From Oryzomonas sagensis (GTDB taxonomy: Bacteria > Desulfobacterota > Desulfuromonadia > Geobacterales > Pseudopelobacteraceae), in the NCBI RefSeq assembly GCF_008802355.1, contig NZ_VZRA01000003.1, forward strand, positions 52,196-116,195: a stretch of 64,000 bases of DNA, in the 5' to 3' direction. Below, piece by piece: positions 38,824 to 47,155 of the stretch. A program made the position numbers and the translations under genes. Below the pieces are notes generated by a model, which was given only the letters and a program-made list of their open reading frames with translations, was not told the DNA's origin and made no database searches. The number at the start of each line of letters is the position of its first letter. Within the stretch, counting starts at the first letter, position 1.

Positions 38824-40089
38824 ATGAGGCGAATGTCACGGCATGTACCGGCAACCGTGGAGCCGGCGGCAGCCCGTCATCCCGGCGCCGGGGGAGGGGA
38901 GCGCGATGTCCTGGGAGCGCTGCCCGATCCACGCCGTATCGGCCGCTACTGCACGGCCGACGAGATCGGCCGTTTCCTGAGGAGCATCTCCGCTCTCCTG
39001 GATGAGGATCGCCGGCGTATGGTGGCGTGGCGCGCCGAAGGCGACCGGCTCATGCACGGCATTGCCGCCGCCGGGCAGAGTGAACTGAAAGACATCCATG
39101 AGGCCCTGAACCGGATAGAGGTTGAGCGTTTCCTCCTGCTTTTTTCCGTTGCGTCCCTTCATCGCAACTGTACCCATTATCGGGACGAATTGGCCAAGCG
39201 CGCCATGACGGGGGTGGCCGAAGAGCTTGAAAGCAGAGGCCGCCCCGTGCCGCCGGTCCCGTTCGCCCTGGTCAGCATGGGCAGCGATGGGCGCGAGGAA
39301 CAGACCCTGATTACGGATCAGGATTACCTGATCGTCTACGGCGACGGTGGCGGCGAGGAGGCGGACAGCTATTTCCTGGATTATTCCACGCTGTTGGTGG
39401 ACCGGTTGGAGGAGGCCGGTTTCAAGCGTTGCACCGGCGGCATCATGCCGACAAACCTGACCTGGCGTGGTTCTCTTGCCCAGTGGCGCAAGCGCCTTTT
39501 GGCCATTGTCAGGTATGAGGTGGATGATTACGGCAAGAATATGATGGATCTGATCGTTCTCTCCGATGCGCGCCACGTTGCCGGAGACCGCTCCATAGCC
39601 CAGGAACTCATCGGATTGATCAGGGGAATGGAGCGGGATTACTTTCAGGTCTTGTGGGGGATGGCCCGGGCGGCAACGGAGATGAGGCTGGCGCTGGGAT
39701 TCATGAAGCGGCTCTGGACCGAGGGGAGCGGCGAGCATAAGGGGGAATTCAATCTGAAGCTTTTGGCCTGGGCTCCCTTGGTGATGAATATACGCATTCT
39801 CGCCATTAACCAGGGGGTGCCGGCGACAAATACCGTGGAGCGTATCGCTTTTCTCGAAAAGGAAGGGAGCTTTTCGGCGGAGATGGCCCAAGGTTTACGC
39901 GAGGCGTATTACATCCTGACCAAATACCGCATCCTCATGCAGATCAACGTGATCAAGGGGATCCAGAGCGATTCCCACTATCTGAACCCCTACCGGCTGC
40001 CAGCCGAAGAGCACGAAAAGATCCGTCGTGCGATTGTCGGAATCGAGGAACTGCAGAAGATCATCCATACGAATTTTTCGATCATGTAG
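38824..40089 (+). CDS. DUF294-type nucleotidyltransferase-like signalling protein
   Basis: A 421-residue protein carrying the DUF294 putative nucleotidyltransferase domain, with the signature GSDGREEQTLITDQDY near residues 152-167. This resembles the GlnD-type nucleotidyltransferase motif, with two acidic residues in TDQD. The second half matches the DUF294 C-terminal substrate-binding domain (GFMKRLWTEG, LAWAPLVMNIRILAIN). Cyclic-nucleotide and CBS domains that often precede DUF294 are not visible. The ATG at 38824 has AGGGG seven bases upstream. Such proteins often lie beside acetate-type symporters; a control role is inferred. Confidence 0.82.
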   Translation: MRRMSRHVPATVEPAAARHPGAGGGERDVLGALPDPRRIGRYCTADEIGRFLRSISALLDEDRRRMVAWRAEGDRLMHGIAAAGQSELKDIHEALNRIEVERFLLLFSVASLHRNCTHYRDELAKRAMTGVAEELESRGRPVPPVPFALVSMGSDGREEQTLITDQDYLIVYGDGGGEEADSYFLDYSTLLVDRLEEAGFKRCTGGIMPTNLTWRGSLAQWRKRLLAIVRYEVDDYGKNMMDLIVLSDARHVAGDRSIAQELIGLIRGMERDYFQVLWGMARAATEMRLALGFMKRLWTEGSGEHKGEFNLKLLAWAPLVMNIRILAINQGVPATNTVERIAFLEKEGSFSAEMAQGLREAYYILTKYRILMQINVIKGIQSDSHYLNPYRLPAEEHEKIRRAIVGIEELQKIIHTNFSIM

Positions 40090-40182
40090 AGGTCCGTGCC
40101 GATTCCGGCAGAGGCGTATCGCATACGCGCCGGATTGGGCGAATACCGGTTCGCCGCTACAGGTGGAACAGGGCCTGAATAG

Positions 40183-40214
40183 AAAAAGGGAGTGTCTTGG
40201 GACACTCCCTTTTT
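40183..40214. terminator. Bidirectional terminator between convergent genes
   Basis: A perfect fourteen-base stem, AAAAAGGGAGTGTC at 40183-40196 with GACACTCCCTTTTT at 40201-40214, and a TTGG loop. The A- and T-rich outer arms suit both strands. It serves the DUF294 gene (stop at 40089) and the cytochrome gene (stop at 40243). Confidence 0.9.
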
Positions 40215-40242
40215 GCTTGGGCAGACCTTGTTGTTGCCGAAA

Positions 40243-41076
40243 CTACTGACGTTTTTTGCCGGCGGCCTTTTTGGCTTTTACTGCCGGCGCCTTGCTCGTC
40301 CAGTTGTTCAGGTCATGGGCGATGTTGTGGCAATCCTGGCATTTGGGGAACTTGGTCAGGATGCCTGCCGGATGCGGGGTGCCGTGGCAATCCTGGCACT
40401 TGGGCAGCATCTTGTGTTTGTTCTGGTGGCACGTTACGCACAGGAGCTTGCCATGCTTTGTTTTGCTGGCCGACAGGAACGACATGGCGTTCTTGTGGCA
40501 GGCGGCGCAGTCCTTGTTGGGAAGAGACGAGCCATAGGTGACCACCTTCGGCATGTGGGCCTTATGGCAGTTCTTGCAATCGGCAGCGGTCATGTCGCTG
40601 GAGTGGGGCTTGTGACATTGGGTGCACAGGGGGATCTTGCCATGCACGTCGTGACAGAAGGAACAGTTCAGGGCGGTGTGTTTGCTCTTGTTCTCCCTGA
40701 GTTGCTTGATCTGGCCGCTGTGGCAGGAAAGGCATGGGTCGGTCACGTTGCGGCCGAAGGAGATGTCCTTGGGCTTATGCGGATTCTTGTGGCAGGAAAG
40801 GCATCCCGAAAGCTTGTAGTGCGGCTTGTCGGAGTGGCACATGCTGCACTTGGGAATCGGTTTTTTGACCGCGGGGGGGTGGCCGATGTGGCAGTCCAGG
40901 CAGGATACGCTTGTTTTGTGAGCTCCCCCGGCAGCCGCAATGTCTGCCGGAGGCTGTGCATGGCACTTGACGCAGTCAAGGTTGACAAGCGCCGTAGCGG
41001 AGTCTGCTGCCCATGCGCCACCAGCGAGGCTGACGGCCAGGGAGAGTGCTGCCAAAAAACGAGCTGCAATTTTCAT
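40243..41076 (-). CDS. Dodecaheme c-type cytochrome
   Basis: Periplasmic electron-transfer protein. The 277-residue precursor has a signal peptide cut after AWA (residue 24) and twelve CxxCH heme sites: CVKCH, CLDCH, CSMCH, CLSCH (twice), CSFCH, CTQCH, CKNCH, CAACH, CVTCH and CQDCH (twice). Spacing is about 15-25 residues, with many extra His that could be distal ligands. The last 20 residues form a Lys-rich tail (KAPAVKAKKAAGKKRQ). AAGGAGG precedes the ATG. It is transcribed away from the pil operon regulator. It is not obviously one of the named Geobacter cytochromes. Confidence 0.93.
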   Translation of the reverse strand: MKIAARFLAALSLAVSLAGGAWAADSATALVNLDCVKCHAQPPADIAAAGGAHKTSVSCLDCHIGHPPAVKKPIPKCSMCHSDKPHYKLSGCLSCHKNPHKPKDISFGRNVTDPCLSCHSGQIKQLRENKSKHTALNCSFCHDVHGKIPLCTQCHKPHSSDMTAADCKNCHKAHMPKVVTYGSSLPNKDCAACHKNAMSFLSASKTKHGKLLCVTCHQNKHKMLPKCQDCHGTPHPAGILTKFPKCQDCHNIAHDLNNWTSKAPAVKAKKAAGKKRQ

Positions 41077-41114
41077 TTTTCCTCCTTCATGTCAATTGAA
41101 TAAAATCGGGGCTA

Positions 41115-41144
41115 ATTATAGACAAAATAAGGCTAATTTTGCAA
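41115..41144 (-). promoter_or_regulatory. Sigma-70-like promoter of the cytochrome gene
   Basis: On the minus strand TTGCAA (41139-41144) and a perfect TATAAT (41115-41120) are separated by 18 bases, about 40 bases before the cytochrome start codon. The surroundings are AT-rich. Confidence 0.65.
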
Positions 41145-41260
41145 CAGGCATTTTGTCGGTCCGGGGCGCTTGGTTGTTGTCACGATGATGTGTGCGTCTC
41201 TATTTTATGGGATATTATGTAATTAATAGTGTTTTTATGTATTAATTATATAAAAAATAG

Positions 41261-41288
41261 TTGACAGTTTTTCAAATTGTTGTAAATA
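41261..41288 (+). promoter_or_regulatory. Possible promoter of the Xre-pilMNOPQ operon
   Basis: A perfect TTGACA at 41261-41266 is followed at 16 bases by TAAATA (41283-41288), in a stretch from about 41.20 to 41.29 kb that is almost pure A/T. It lies about 40 bases before the Xre regulator start. The -10 match is weak. Confidence 0.5.
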
Positions 41289-41326
41289 GATGATCAAGCT
41301 AAAAAAAGAGGCGGAATGGTATTGAT

Positions 41327-41527
41327 ATGAAATGCACAAATCAAGTGAAGACGATCCGCGAATCAAAGCTCATGAGCAAGTCGGAACTTGCCCGCAAAGC
41401 TGGCGTGTCTGCGCTCACGGTGGACCGGATCGAGCGGGGGGAAAGCTGCCGCCTTGAAACCAAGCGAAAAATTATCCTCGCATTGGGCTACTCGCTAGAT
41501 GACAAAAACAAGGTTTTTCAGGATTAA
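41327..41527 (+). CDS. Small Xre-type helix-turn-helix regulator
   Basis: A 66-residue protein made of a single lambda-repressor-like helix-turn-helix (VKTIRESKLMSKSELARKAG, then VSALTVDRIERGESCRLETK). It has no sensor domain. It starts ATGAAATGCAC after GGCGGAATGG, a weak ribosome site. It is the first gene before pilM, 18 bases away, so it is probably in the pil operon and may regulate it. The rest of the intergenic region upstream is AT-rich. Confidence 0.85.
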   Translation: MKCTNQVKTIRESKLMSKSELARKAGVSALTVDRIERGESCRLETKRKIILALGYSLDDKNKVFQD

Positions 41528-41545
41528 CGACAACGGGAACCTGAT

Positions 41546-42601
41546 ATGTTTCTTTTTAGAAAGCAAAAGGACGTCATCGGAATAGACATTGGCTCCAGTT
41601 CGGTAAAGCTGGTGCAGATCAAATGCCTCAAAGATGCTTTTCAGCTTCTCAATGTGGGCATTGTGCCGCTTCCGCCGGAAGCTATCGTGGACAACACGCT
41701 GATCGATAGCTCATCTATTGTCGCGGCGCTGAAGAGCCTGACGGCAAGCCTGGGGGTCAAGGTCAGGGACGTCGCCTGCTCGATCTCGGGCAACTCCGTC
41801 ATCATCCGCAAGATCACCCTTGCCGCGATGCCGGTCGAGGAGTTGGAAGACCAGATTACGTGGGAAGCGGAACAATACATCCCGTTTGACATCAATGACG
41901 TCAATATGGATTTTCAGATACTTTCGCCCGACAGTATCGATTCCGCCAAGATGAACGTGCTGCTCGTTGCCAGCAAAAAGGATATCATCAACGACTATGT
42001 GGCTGTTTTCAACGAAGCGGCCATGCAGTTGTCCGTGGTTGATGTGGATTCATTCGCCGTGCAGAATGCCTTTGAAATCAATCACGATGTCGGCCCGGAC
42101 GAGGTTGTGGCGCTCATAAATATCGGCGCCAACATCATGAATATCAACATCGTCAAAGACGGCATCACGCTTTTGACCCGCGATGTCCAGATGGGCGGAA
42201 ATCTCTACACGGAAGAGATTCAGAAGCAGATGGGCCTGGGCAGCGCTGAAGCGGAATCGGCAAAGCTCCTGGCCCATGAAACGCAGAACAGCGCCCTGCT
42301 GGATGTGCTGGGCAAGGTGAACGACACCCTTACCCAGGAGATACGCCGTTCGCTGGATTTTTACAACTCTACGGCAAACGAGGACCGTATTACCAAGATA
42401 TTCGTGAGCGGGGGGTGTTCCAAGGTTTATCGTTTGAATGAAACGGTGAGTGATAAGCTGAGCTTACCGGTTGAGATCATTAACCCGTTTGCAAAGCTCA
42501 AGTATAATGAAAAGGATTTTGACCCTGAATACCTTCAGGAAATCGGCCCGCTCATGGCGGTAAGCGTTGGGCTTGCCATAAGGAGGGTAGGGGACAAATG
42601 A
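41546..42601 (+). CDS. pilM: Type IV pilus assembly protein PilM
   Basis: Actin-like cytoplasmic ATPase-fold protein that anchors the pilus alignment complex by binding the PilN N-terminus. The 351-residue product opens with the nucleotide-binding strand VIGIDIGSSSVKLVQIK and has LINIGANIMNINIVKDG and the late IFVSGGCSKVYRLNETVSDKL segment. The end overlaps pilN by four bases (ATGA). Confidence 0.96.
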   Translation: MFLFRKQKDVIGIDIGSSSVKLVQIKCLKDAFQLLNVGIVPLPPEAIVDNTLIDSSSIVAALKSLTASLGVKVRDVACSISGNSVIIRKITLAAMPVEELEDQITWEAEQYIPFDINDVNMDFQILSPDSIDSAKMNVLLVASKKDIINDYVAVFNEAAMQLSVVDVDSFAVQNAFEINHDVGPDEVVALINIGANIMNINIVKDGITLLTRDVQMGGNLYTEEIQKQMGLGSAEAESAKLLAHETQNSALLDVLGKVNDTLTQEIRRSLDFYNSTANEDRITKIFVSGGCSKVYRLNETVSDKLSLPVEIINPFAKLKYNEKDFDPEYLQEIGPLMAVSVGLAIRRVGDK

Positions 42602-43173
42602 TCAAGATCAACTTATTGCCGGTTCGTGCCGCGAAAAAGAAAGAGACGGCCGTCCAGCAGATCTCCATCTTCTGCGTTAGTCTGCTGCTGGTGGCTGTGA
42701 TAGTCGTGTCCTTATATATCGTTAAGCGGATGCAGATCGCTTCCGCACAGGCGGACATTACAACGGCCAACGAAAAAATCGGGGCGTTGAAGAAGAGGAT
42801 CGGCAAGCTCGAAGAACTCAAAACCCTGAAGGACCAGGTGAAGAAAAAGCTGGATGTCCTGGCACAGCTGCGCAAAAACAAAACCGGACCGGCCGAGCGT
42901 TTGTCCACGTTAAGCGACGTTACCCCCGAGCAACTTTGGCTTACCGGCTACACGGAAAACGGCGCCGACATCAAGTTGTCGGGCATCGCTTATACGGAAG
43001 AGTTGATAGCCTCTTTCATGCGCAGCCTCGAGGCATCCCGTGATTACATGGGGGTCGAACTGGTCGTGTCCGAGCAGATGGAGTTGGGCGGGACCAAATT
43101 GAAAAAGTTTGAGTTGACATGCAAGTTGAAGGCAGCTGCCCCGCCGCAGCCCGCGGCCGCCCCTAAGAAATAG
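42598..43173 (+). CDS. pilN: Type IV pilus assembly protein PilN
   Basis: Inner-membrane protein of the pilus alignment complex. The 191-residue product begins with MIKINLLPVRAAKKKE, the PilM-binding motif, then one membrane helix (about residues 20-42), a coiled coil (TTANEKIGALKKRIGKLEEL) and a periplasmic ferredoxin-like domain. The short C-terminus is Ala/Pro rich. It is translationally coupled to pilM. Confidence 0.95.
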   Translation: MIKINLLPVRAAKKKETAVQQISIFCVSLLLVAVIVVSLYIVKRMQIASAQADITTANEKIGALKKRIGKLEELKTLKDQVKKKLDVLAQLRKNKTGPAERLSTLSDVTPEQLWLTGYTENGADIKLSGIAYTEELIASFMRSLEASRDYMGVELVVSEQMELGGTKLKKFELTCKLKAAAPPQPAAAPKK

Positions 43174-43202
43174 CATTTTATTTGAACTAGGATGGACTGG
43201 CT

Positions 43203-43811
43203 ATGGATCCGCAAGTCGAAAAAATTCTAAAGCTGCCGACAAAACAAAAGATCCTCATACTTGTGCTTGTGATGGCCGTGGAAGCCGCTGCGCTGCTCTA
43301 TGCGCTGTACCTGCCCAAGTATAAAGAGCTGAACGCCCTGGAGGCGGACTTGTCGAGGCTCCAGAACGAGATCGATGAGAAGACCAGGGTTGCCAACAAT
43401 CTTCCCCGGCTCCAGCGGGAATACGACCAACTCAACCGGGAACTCGCCCAGGCGCTGACCGAACTCCCCAACTCCAAGGAAATTCCCTCGCTCTTGACAA
43501 GCATCACCACCCTGGGCAAAGGGGCGGGACTCGATTTCCTCGTTTTCAAGCCCAAGGGGGAGTCGCCCAAGGATTTCTATGCCGAGGTGCCGGTTGACAT
43601 TACCGTGTCCGGGTCGTATTACAGCGTTGCCAACTTTTTTGCCGCTGTTGCCAACCTCCCCCGCATCGTCAACATAACCAACGTGGCTTTTGCCGATATC
43701 AAGAATGTCAACAACAGGATGATGACAAAGGTTACCTGTCTCGCGACCACATTCCGCTTCCTTGATAAGAAAGAGATTAAGGATGATAAGAAGAAGCCTG
43801 CTCCCAAATAG
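43203..43811 (+). CDS. pilO: Type IV pilus assembly protein PilO
   Basis: Inner-membrane partner of PilN. The 202-residue product has a short cytoplasmic start, one membrane helix (residues about 18-38), a periplasmic coiled coil (ELNALEADLSRLQNEIDEK) and a globular domain with VDITVSGSYYSVANFFAAV. The final residues are lysine-rich. Its 3' end overlaps the start of pilP. Confidence 0.95.
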   Translation: MDPQVEKILKLPTKQKILILVLVMAVEAAALLYALYLPKYKELNALEADLSRLQNEIDEKTRVANNLPRLQREYDQLNRELAQALTELPNSKEIPSLLTSITTLGKGAGLDFLVFKPKGESPKDFYAEVPVDITVSGSYYSVANFFAAVANLPRIVNITNVAFADIKNVNNRMMTKVTCLATTFRFLDKKEIKDDKKKPAPK

Positions 43812-44352
43812 CCGTTTTGTGGCGATCATTGTTGTCATGGGCATCGTGGCTGCCACACTGCCGGGCTGCAAGAAAAAAGAGCCGCCCGCAACGGTTGCCC
43901 AGCCGGCCAAGGCCGCTGCGCCGCAACAGCCCAAACCGGTGCAGAAAGCGGTAAGTTCGGCGCTTAAGCTCCAGCCGCCGCCGGTAAATCAATTCGACTT
44001 CAGCAACAAAAAAGATCCTTTCAAGCCCTTTCTGGTCGTCAAACAGCACCCTGCGCCGGCGGCGGGCATTGTGAGCAGAGCCGTCCAAGGTAGCGGCCTC
44101 CCTATCCACAGCTTCGATGTCGGCCAGTTCAAGCTGATCGGCGTGGTGACGGGTGACCGGCAAAACAAGGCAATGGTTGTTGACCCCAACGGCAAGGGAT
44201 ATGTCCTCAAGGTGGGCATGACGATCGGCAAGAACGACGGTCGCATCACCTCGATCAGCAATGCCGGCGTGAATGTGCTGGAGCAATTCAGAGACGACAA
44301 CGGTCGGGTGCGCAAGGAGACCATCAAAATCACCCTTCCCAGGAAACAATAA
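43783..44352 (+). CDS. pilP: Type IV pilus lipoprotein PilP
   Basis: Periplasmic lipoprotein that links the PilNO complex to the PilQ secretin. From the ATG at 43783 it has 189 residues, an export signal ending in the lipobox LPGC, and an Ala/Pro/Gln-rich spacer. A beta-rich PilP domain follows, with KKDPFKPFLV, FDVGQFKLIGVVTG and GYVLKVGMTIGKNDGRI. The reading frame could start at TTG 43762, but the ATG gives the normal signal peptide. It overlaps pilO by 29 bases. Confidence 0.93.
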   Translation: MIRRSLLPNSRFVAIIVVMGIVAATLPGCKKKEPPATVAQPAKAAAPQQPKPVQKAVSSALKLQPPPVNQFDFSNKKDPFKPFLVVKQHPAPAAGIVSRAVQGSGLPIHSFDVGQFKLIGVVTGDRQNKAMVVDPNGKGYVLKVGMTIGKNDGRITSISNAGVNVLEQFRDDNGRVRKETIKITLPRKQ

Positions 44353-44362
44353 GGAGTTCCGC

Positions 44363-47131
44363 ATGAAGTGGTTAATGAGACAATCTATTGTTCTAGCCTT
44401 TGTCTTGACTGTGTCGGCAGTCTTTCTTGCGGGTGGGGCAGGCAGTGCGGAATCCGCCCCGGAGCCCGCTAAAGTCAAACTTGCCGCCATCGAATCGATA
44501 AACGCATCCGGTGAAGGCGAAGCTGCGGAGCTTGTCGTCAAACTTTCCTCGCCCGCCACCTATACAAGCTATAAGACCACCGCCCCGCTTCGCCTGGTGA
44601 TAGACCTGTCTCAAACGACTCAAGGCGCCGTTACTGCTCCGGTTGCCGTCAATAAGGGCAACATCAAAAACGTCAGCGTCAGCCGCTTTGACACCGCGGC
44701 CGGCACACTGACACGTATCAGCGTGGAACTGGTCAACGATATCGACGCGGTTATCTCCGCCTCCCCGGCCCAACCCGGCGAGTTGCATATCGCCTTTCCG
44801 GTTCAGCATGCTTCGACTGCGGGAACGGTAACGGCCGAGAAAACGGCCGGCATCCCTGGGGAAAATTCCGCCCCGGCTGTCATGCCCGTTTCCGGTGGGG
44901 CAAAGGCTACGGAACCTGCCCAAGCCGGCGCCAAGTTGCAGCCGGTCGTGCCCGGGGCGGTCACGAGGCGCGCCTTGAACGCCGTTACGGCAAAAGATGG
45001 CGCCATAATCCTTGCCGTCGATGGCGGCGTAGAAGAATTCAAGACGTTCAGGCTCAATAAACCCGAGCGTTATGTCATCGACCTGTTCGGCGTCACGAGT
45101 ATCCTGCCCAACCGTTTTATTCCCCTGAACGCAATCGGGGTCGCCTCGGCCCGTATCGGCCTTTACCCCGACAAGACCCGCGTCGTGCTCGATGCCGTCA
45201 ACGGCAGTTTCCCGGAAGCCACAACCACGAAAGCTGAGGAGGGAGTGAGGGTTATCCTCGCGGGTGCGGCCGATCAGGGAGCTGTTTCCAAAACTGCCGC
45301 GGCCGCCGTGGCAAAAGCAGACGAACAGCCTGCCCCGCACAAAGCGCCTGACAAGGCGGTTACAGCGCCGCCCGCGCAAAAGGCGGTCGTGCCGTCTGCG
45401 CCTTCCGCCGCCGCAACGCCCAAAATGGAGACGCGCACGGCAACCGGCCCCGCCATTGTAGAGATGATCGACTTCCAGGTGATCGACAGTGTGTCCCGCG
45501 TTGCTGTCAGGGTAAGGGGCGATGTTGACGCCGAGCAGCCGGTCAAGACTCCGGGGTATGTTACCCTGACGCTGCGGAACGCCACGCTGGCGAAGCGGCT
45601 GCAACGCTCCCTGGATGCCCAGGCCTTCGTGACGCCGGTTCTCCGGGTTACCCCCTTCATGGTCAAGACCCGCAAAGGCACCGACACCAAGGTGCGTATC
45701 GCGTTGCGCGTCGCCGCACCGTATGAATTCCGCCATGAAGGCGATATGCTCTACATCGATTTCAAAAATCCCGAAGGACTCACGGCAGGGGCTTTGGACC
45801 TGGGGACCCCGGAAGCACATTTCCATCCCCGGCATCCGGTCGCAAAAGATGCGGATATAACCTCGGAACTGGCGCCCGCACCGGATTCTCCGGCCAAGTC
45901 GGGTGAACTGGTGAAACACTACAAGGGGCGGAAGGTCACCCTTGAGTTTGCCGATGCCGAGGTGCGCAAGATCTTCCAACTCCTCTCCGAGGTCAGCAAC
46001 AAGAACTTCGTGCTTGGCGACGATGTCACCGGGACGATCAGCATCAAGCTGGTCAACGTGCCCTGGGACCAGGCCCTGGACATCATCCTCGACACCAAGG
46101 GGCTCGACAAGCGCGAAGAGGGCAACATCATCATCATCAAGGGCAAAGGGAAATTCAAGTCCCAGGCAGAGGAAGAGCAAGAGATCAGAAAGGCTTTGAC
46201 GAAATCCATCGAGCTTAAAACCGAAACCTACAGTATCAATTATGCCGATATTGCGACTATTGCCGCCCAGTTCAACGGGCTGAAAAGCGAACGTGGCGTG
46301 ATTTCCCCGGATACGCGCACCAACAAGGTGATCGTCAAAGATATCCCCCAGGCTCTTGACGACATGCGCAAGCTGTTGCAGCAACTCGATGTGCCTGAAA
46401 AACAGGTCATGATCGAAGCCCGGATTGTGGAGGCAACCTCTACTTTTACCCGTTCCCTGGGCGTAAACTGGGGTATCCATTACCGGGACGGTTCCGCGTC
46501 ATTCTTGGGGATCAATTCCCTTGACACCACGTTCGGCGGCGCGGTCTCGACGGTCCCTTCCACGTCCGGTGCCAGCAGCAACTCCGGGACGGCGACCGGT
46601 ATTTCCTTCGGCTCCCTCACCAGCAATATTCAGCTTGATATGCGTCTGAACGCCGCGGCAACCGCCGGGCTTGTTAAAATCGTCTCAACGCCGAAGGTCG
46701 CGACATTGAACAACAAGACCGCCAAGATCACCCAGGGGCAGCAGATTCCCTACACGTCCTCAACCTCCGATAAGGTTGAAACCAAGTTCGTCGAGGCGGC
46801 CCTGGCGCTGGAGGTAACCCCGCATATCAACGCCAATGGGACGATCAGCATGAAGATCGACGCCAAAAACGACTCTCCCGGCTCCTCCACGAGCGGCAGC
46901 ACCGCACCATCGATCAATAAAAAACAGGCCACGACCGAGATGCTGCTGCGTGACGGAGAGACCACGGTTATCGGCGGGATCTACGTGGACAACGATACGG
47001 AAACCGATGAAGGCGTCCCCTTCTTGATGGATATCCCTTTTCTGGGAAAATTCTTTAAATCGAATTCAAAGCAGAAGACAAAGACCGAATTGCTGATATT
47101 TATTACGCCAAGAATTTTGAATACGATATAA
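44363..47131 (+). CDS. pilQ: Type IV pilus secretin PilQ
   Basis: Outer-membrane secretin through which the pilus passes. The 922-residue product has a signal peptide and two or three AMIN-type beta domains for peptidoglycan binding (about residues 40-135, 205-300 and 355-450), split by Ala/Pro-rich linkers. An STN domain follows (VTLEFADAEVRKIFQLLSEV), then the N1-type domain (IKDIPQALDDMRKLLQQLDV) and the secretin barrel (MIEARIVEATSTFTRSLGVNWG, PFLMDIPFLGKFFKSNSKQ; cited in parts). AAGGAG lies upstream of the ATG at 44363. It is the largest gene of the operon. Confidence 0.96.
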   Translation: MKWLMRQSIVLAFVLTVSAVFLAGGAGSAESAPEPAKVKLAAIESINASGEGEAAELVVKLSSPATYTSYKTTAPLRLVIDLSQTTQGAVTAPVAVNKGNIKNVSVSRFDTAAGTLTRISVELVNDIDAVISASPAQPGELHIAFPVQHASTAGTVTAEKTAGIPGENSAPAVMPVSGGAKATEPAQAGAKLQPVVPGAVTRRALNAVTAKDGAIILAVDGGVEEFKTFRLNKPERYVIDLFGVTSILPNRFIPLNAIGVASARIGLYPDKTRVVLDAVNGSFPEATTTKAEEGVRVILAGAADQGAVSKTAAAAVAKADEQPAPHKAPDKAVTAPPAQKAVVPSAPSAAATPKMETRTATGPAIVEMIDFQVIDSVSRVAVRVRGDVDAEQPVKTPGYVTLTLRNATLAKRLQRSLDAQAFVTPVLRVTPFMVKTRKGTDTKVRIALRVAAPYEFRHEGDMLYIDFKNPEGLTAGALDLGTPEAHFHPRHPVAKDADITSELAPAPDSPAKSGELVKHYKGRKVTLEFADAEVRKIFQLLSEVSNKNFVLGDDVTGTISIKLVNVPWDQALDIILDTKGLDKREEGNIIIIKGKGKFKSQAEEEQEIRKALTKSIELKTETYSINYADIATIAAQFNGLKSERGVISPDTRTNKVIVKDIPQALDDMRKLLQQLDVPEKQVMIEARIVEATSTFTRSLGVNWGIHYRDGSASFLGINSLDTTFGGAVSTVPSTSGASSNSGTATGISFGSLTSNIQLDMRLNAAATAGLVKIVSTPKVATLNNKTAKITQGQQIPYTSSTSDKVETKFVEAALALEVTPHINANGTISMKIDAKNDSPGSSTSGSTAPSINKKQATTEMLLRDGETTVIGGIYVDNDTETDEGVPFLMDIPFLGKFFKSNSKQKTKTELLIFITPRILNTI

Positions 47132-47155
47132 AGTAAAAACAGTCTGGGAGGCTTC

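Noticed and set aside
41077-41326. Cyclic-di-GMP/cGAMP (GEMM) riboswitch upstream of the cytochrome or pil operon
   Set aside because: Such riboswitches are known in Geobacter before these gene types, so I looked for the GEMM core on both strands; the gap has promoters but no match.
44393-46480. 695-codon minus-strand frame opposite pilQ
   Set aside because: pilQ is unmistakable and covers the region; the antisense product has no recognisable domain.
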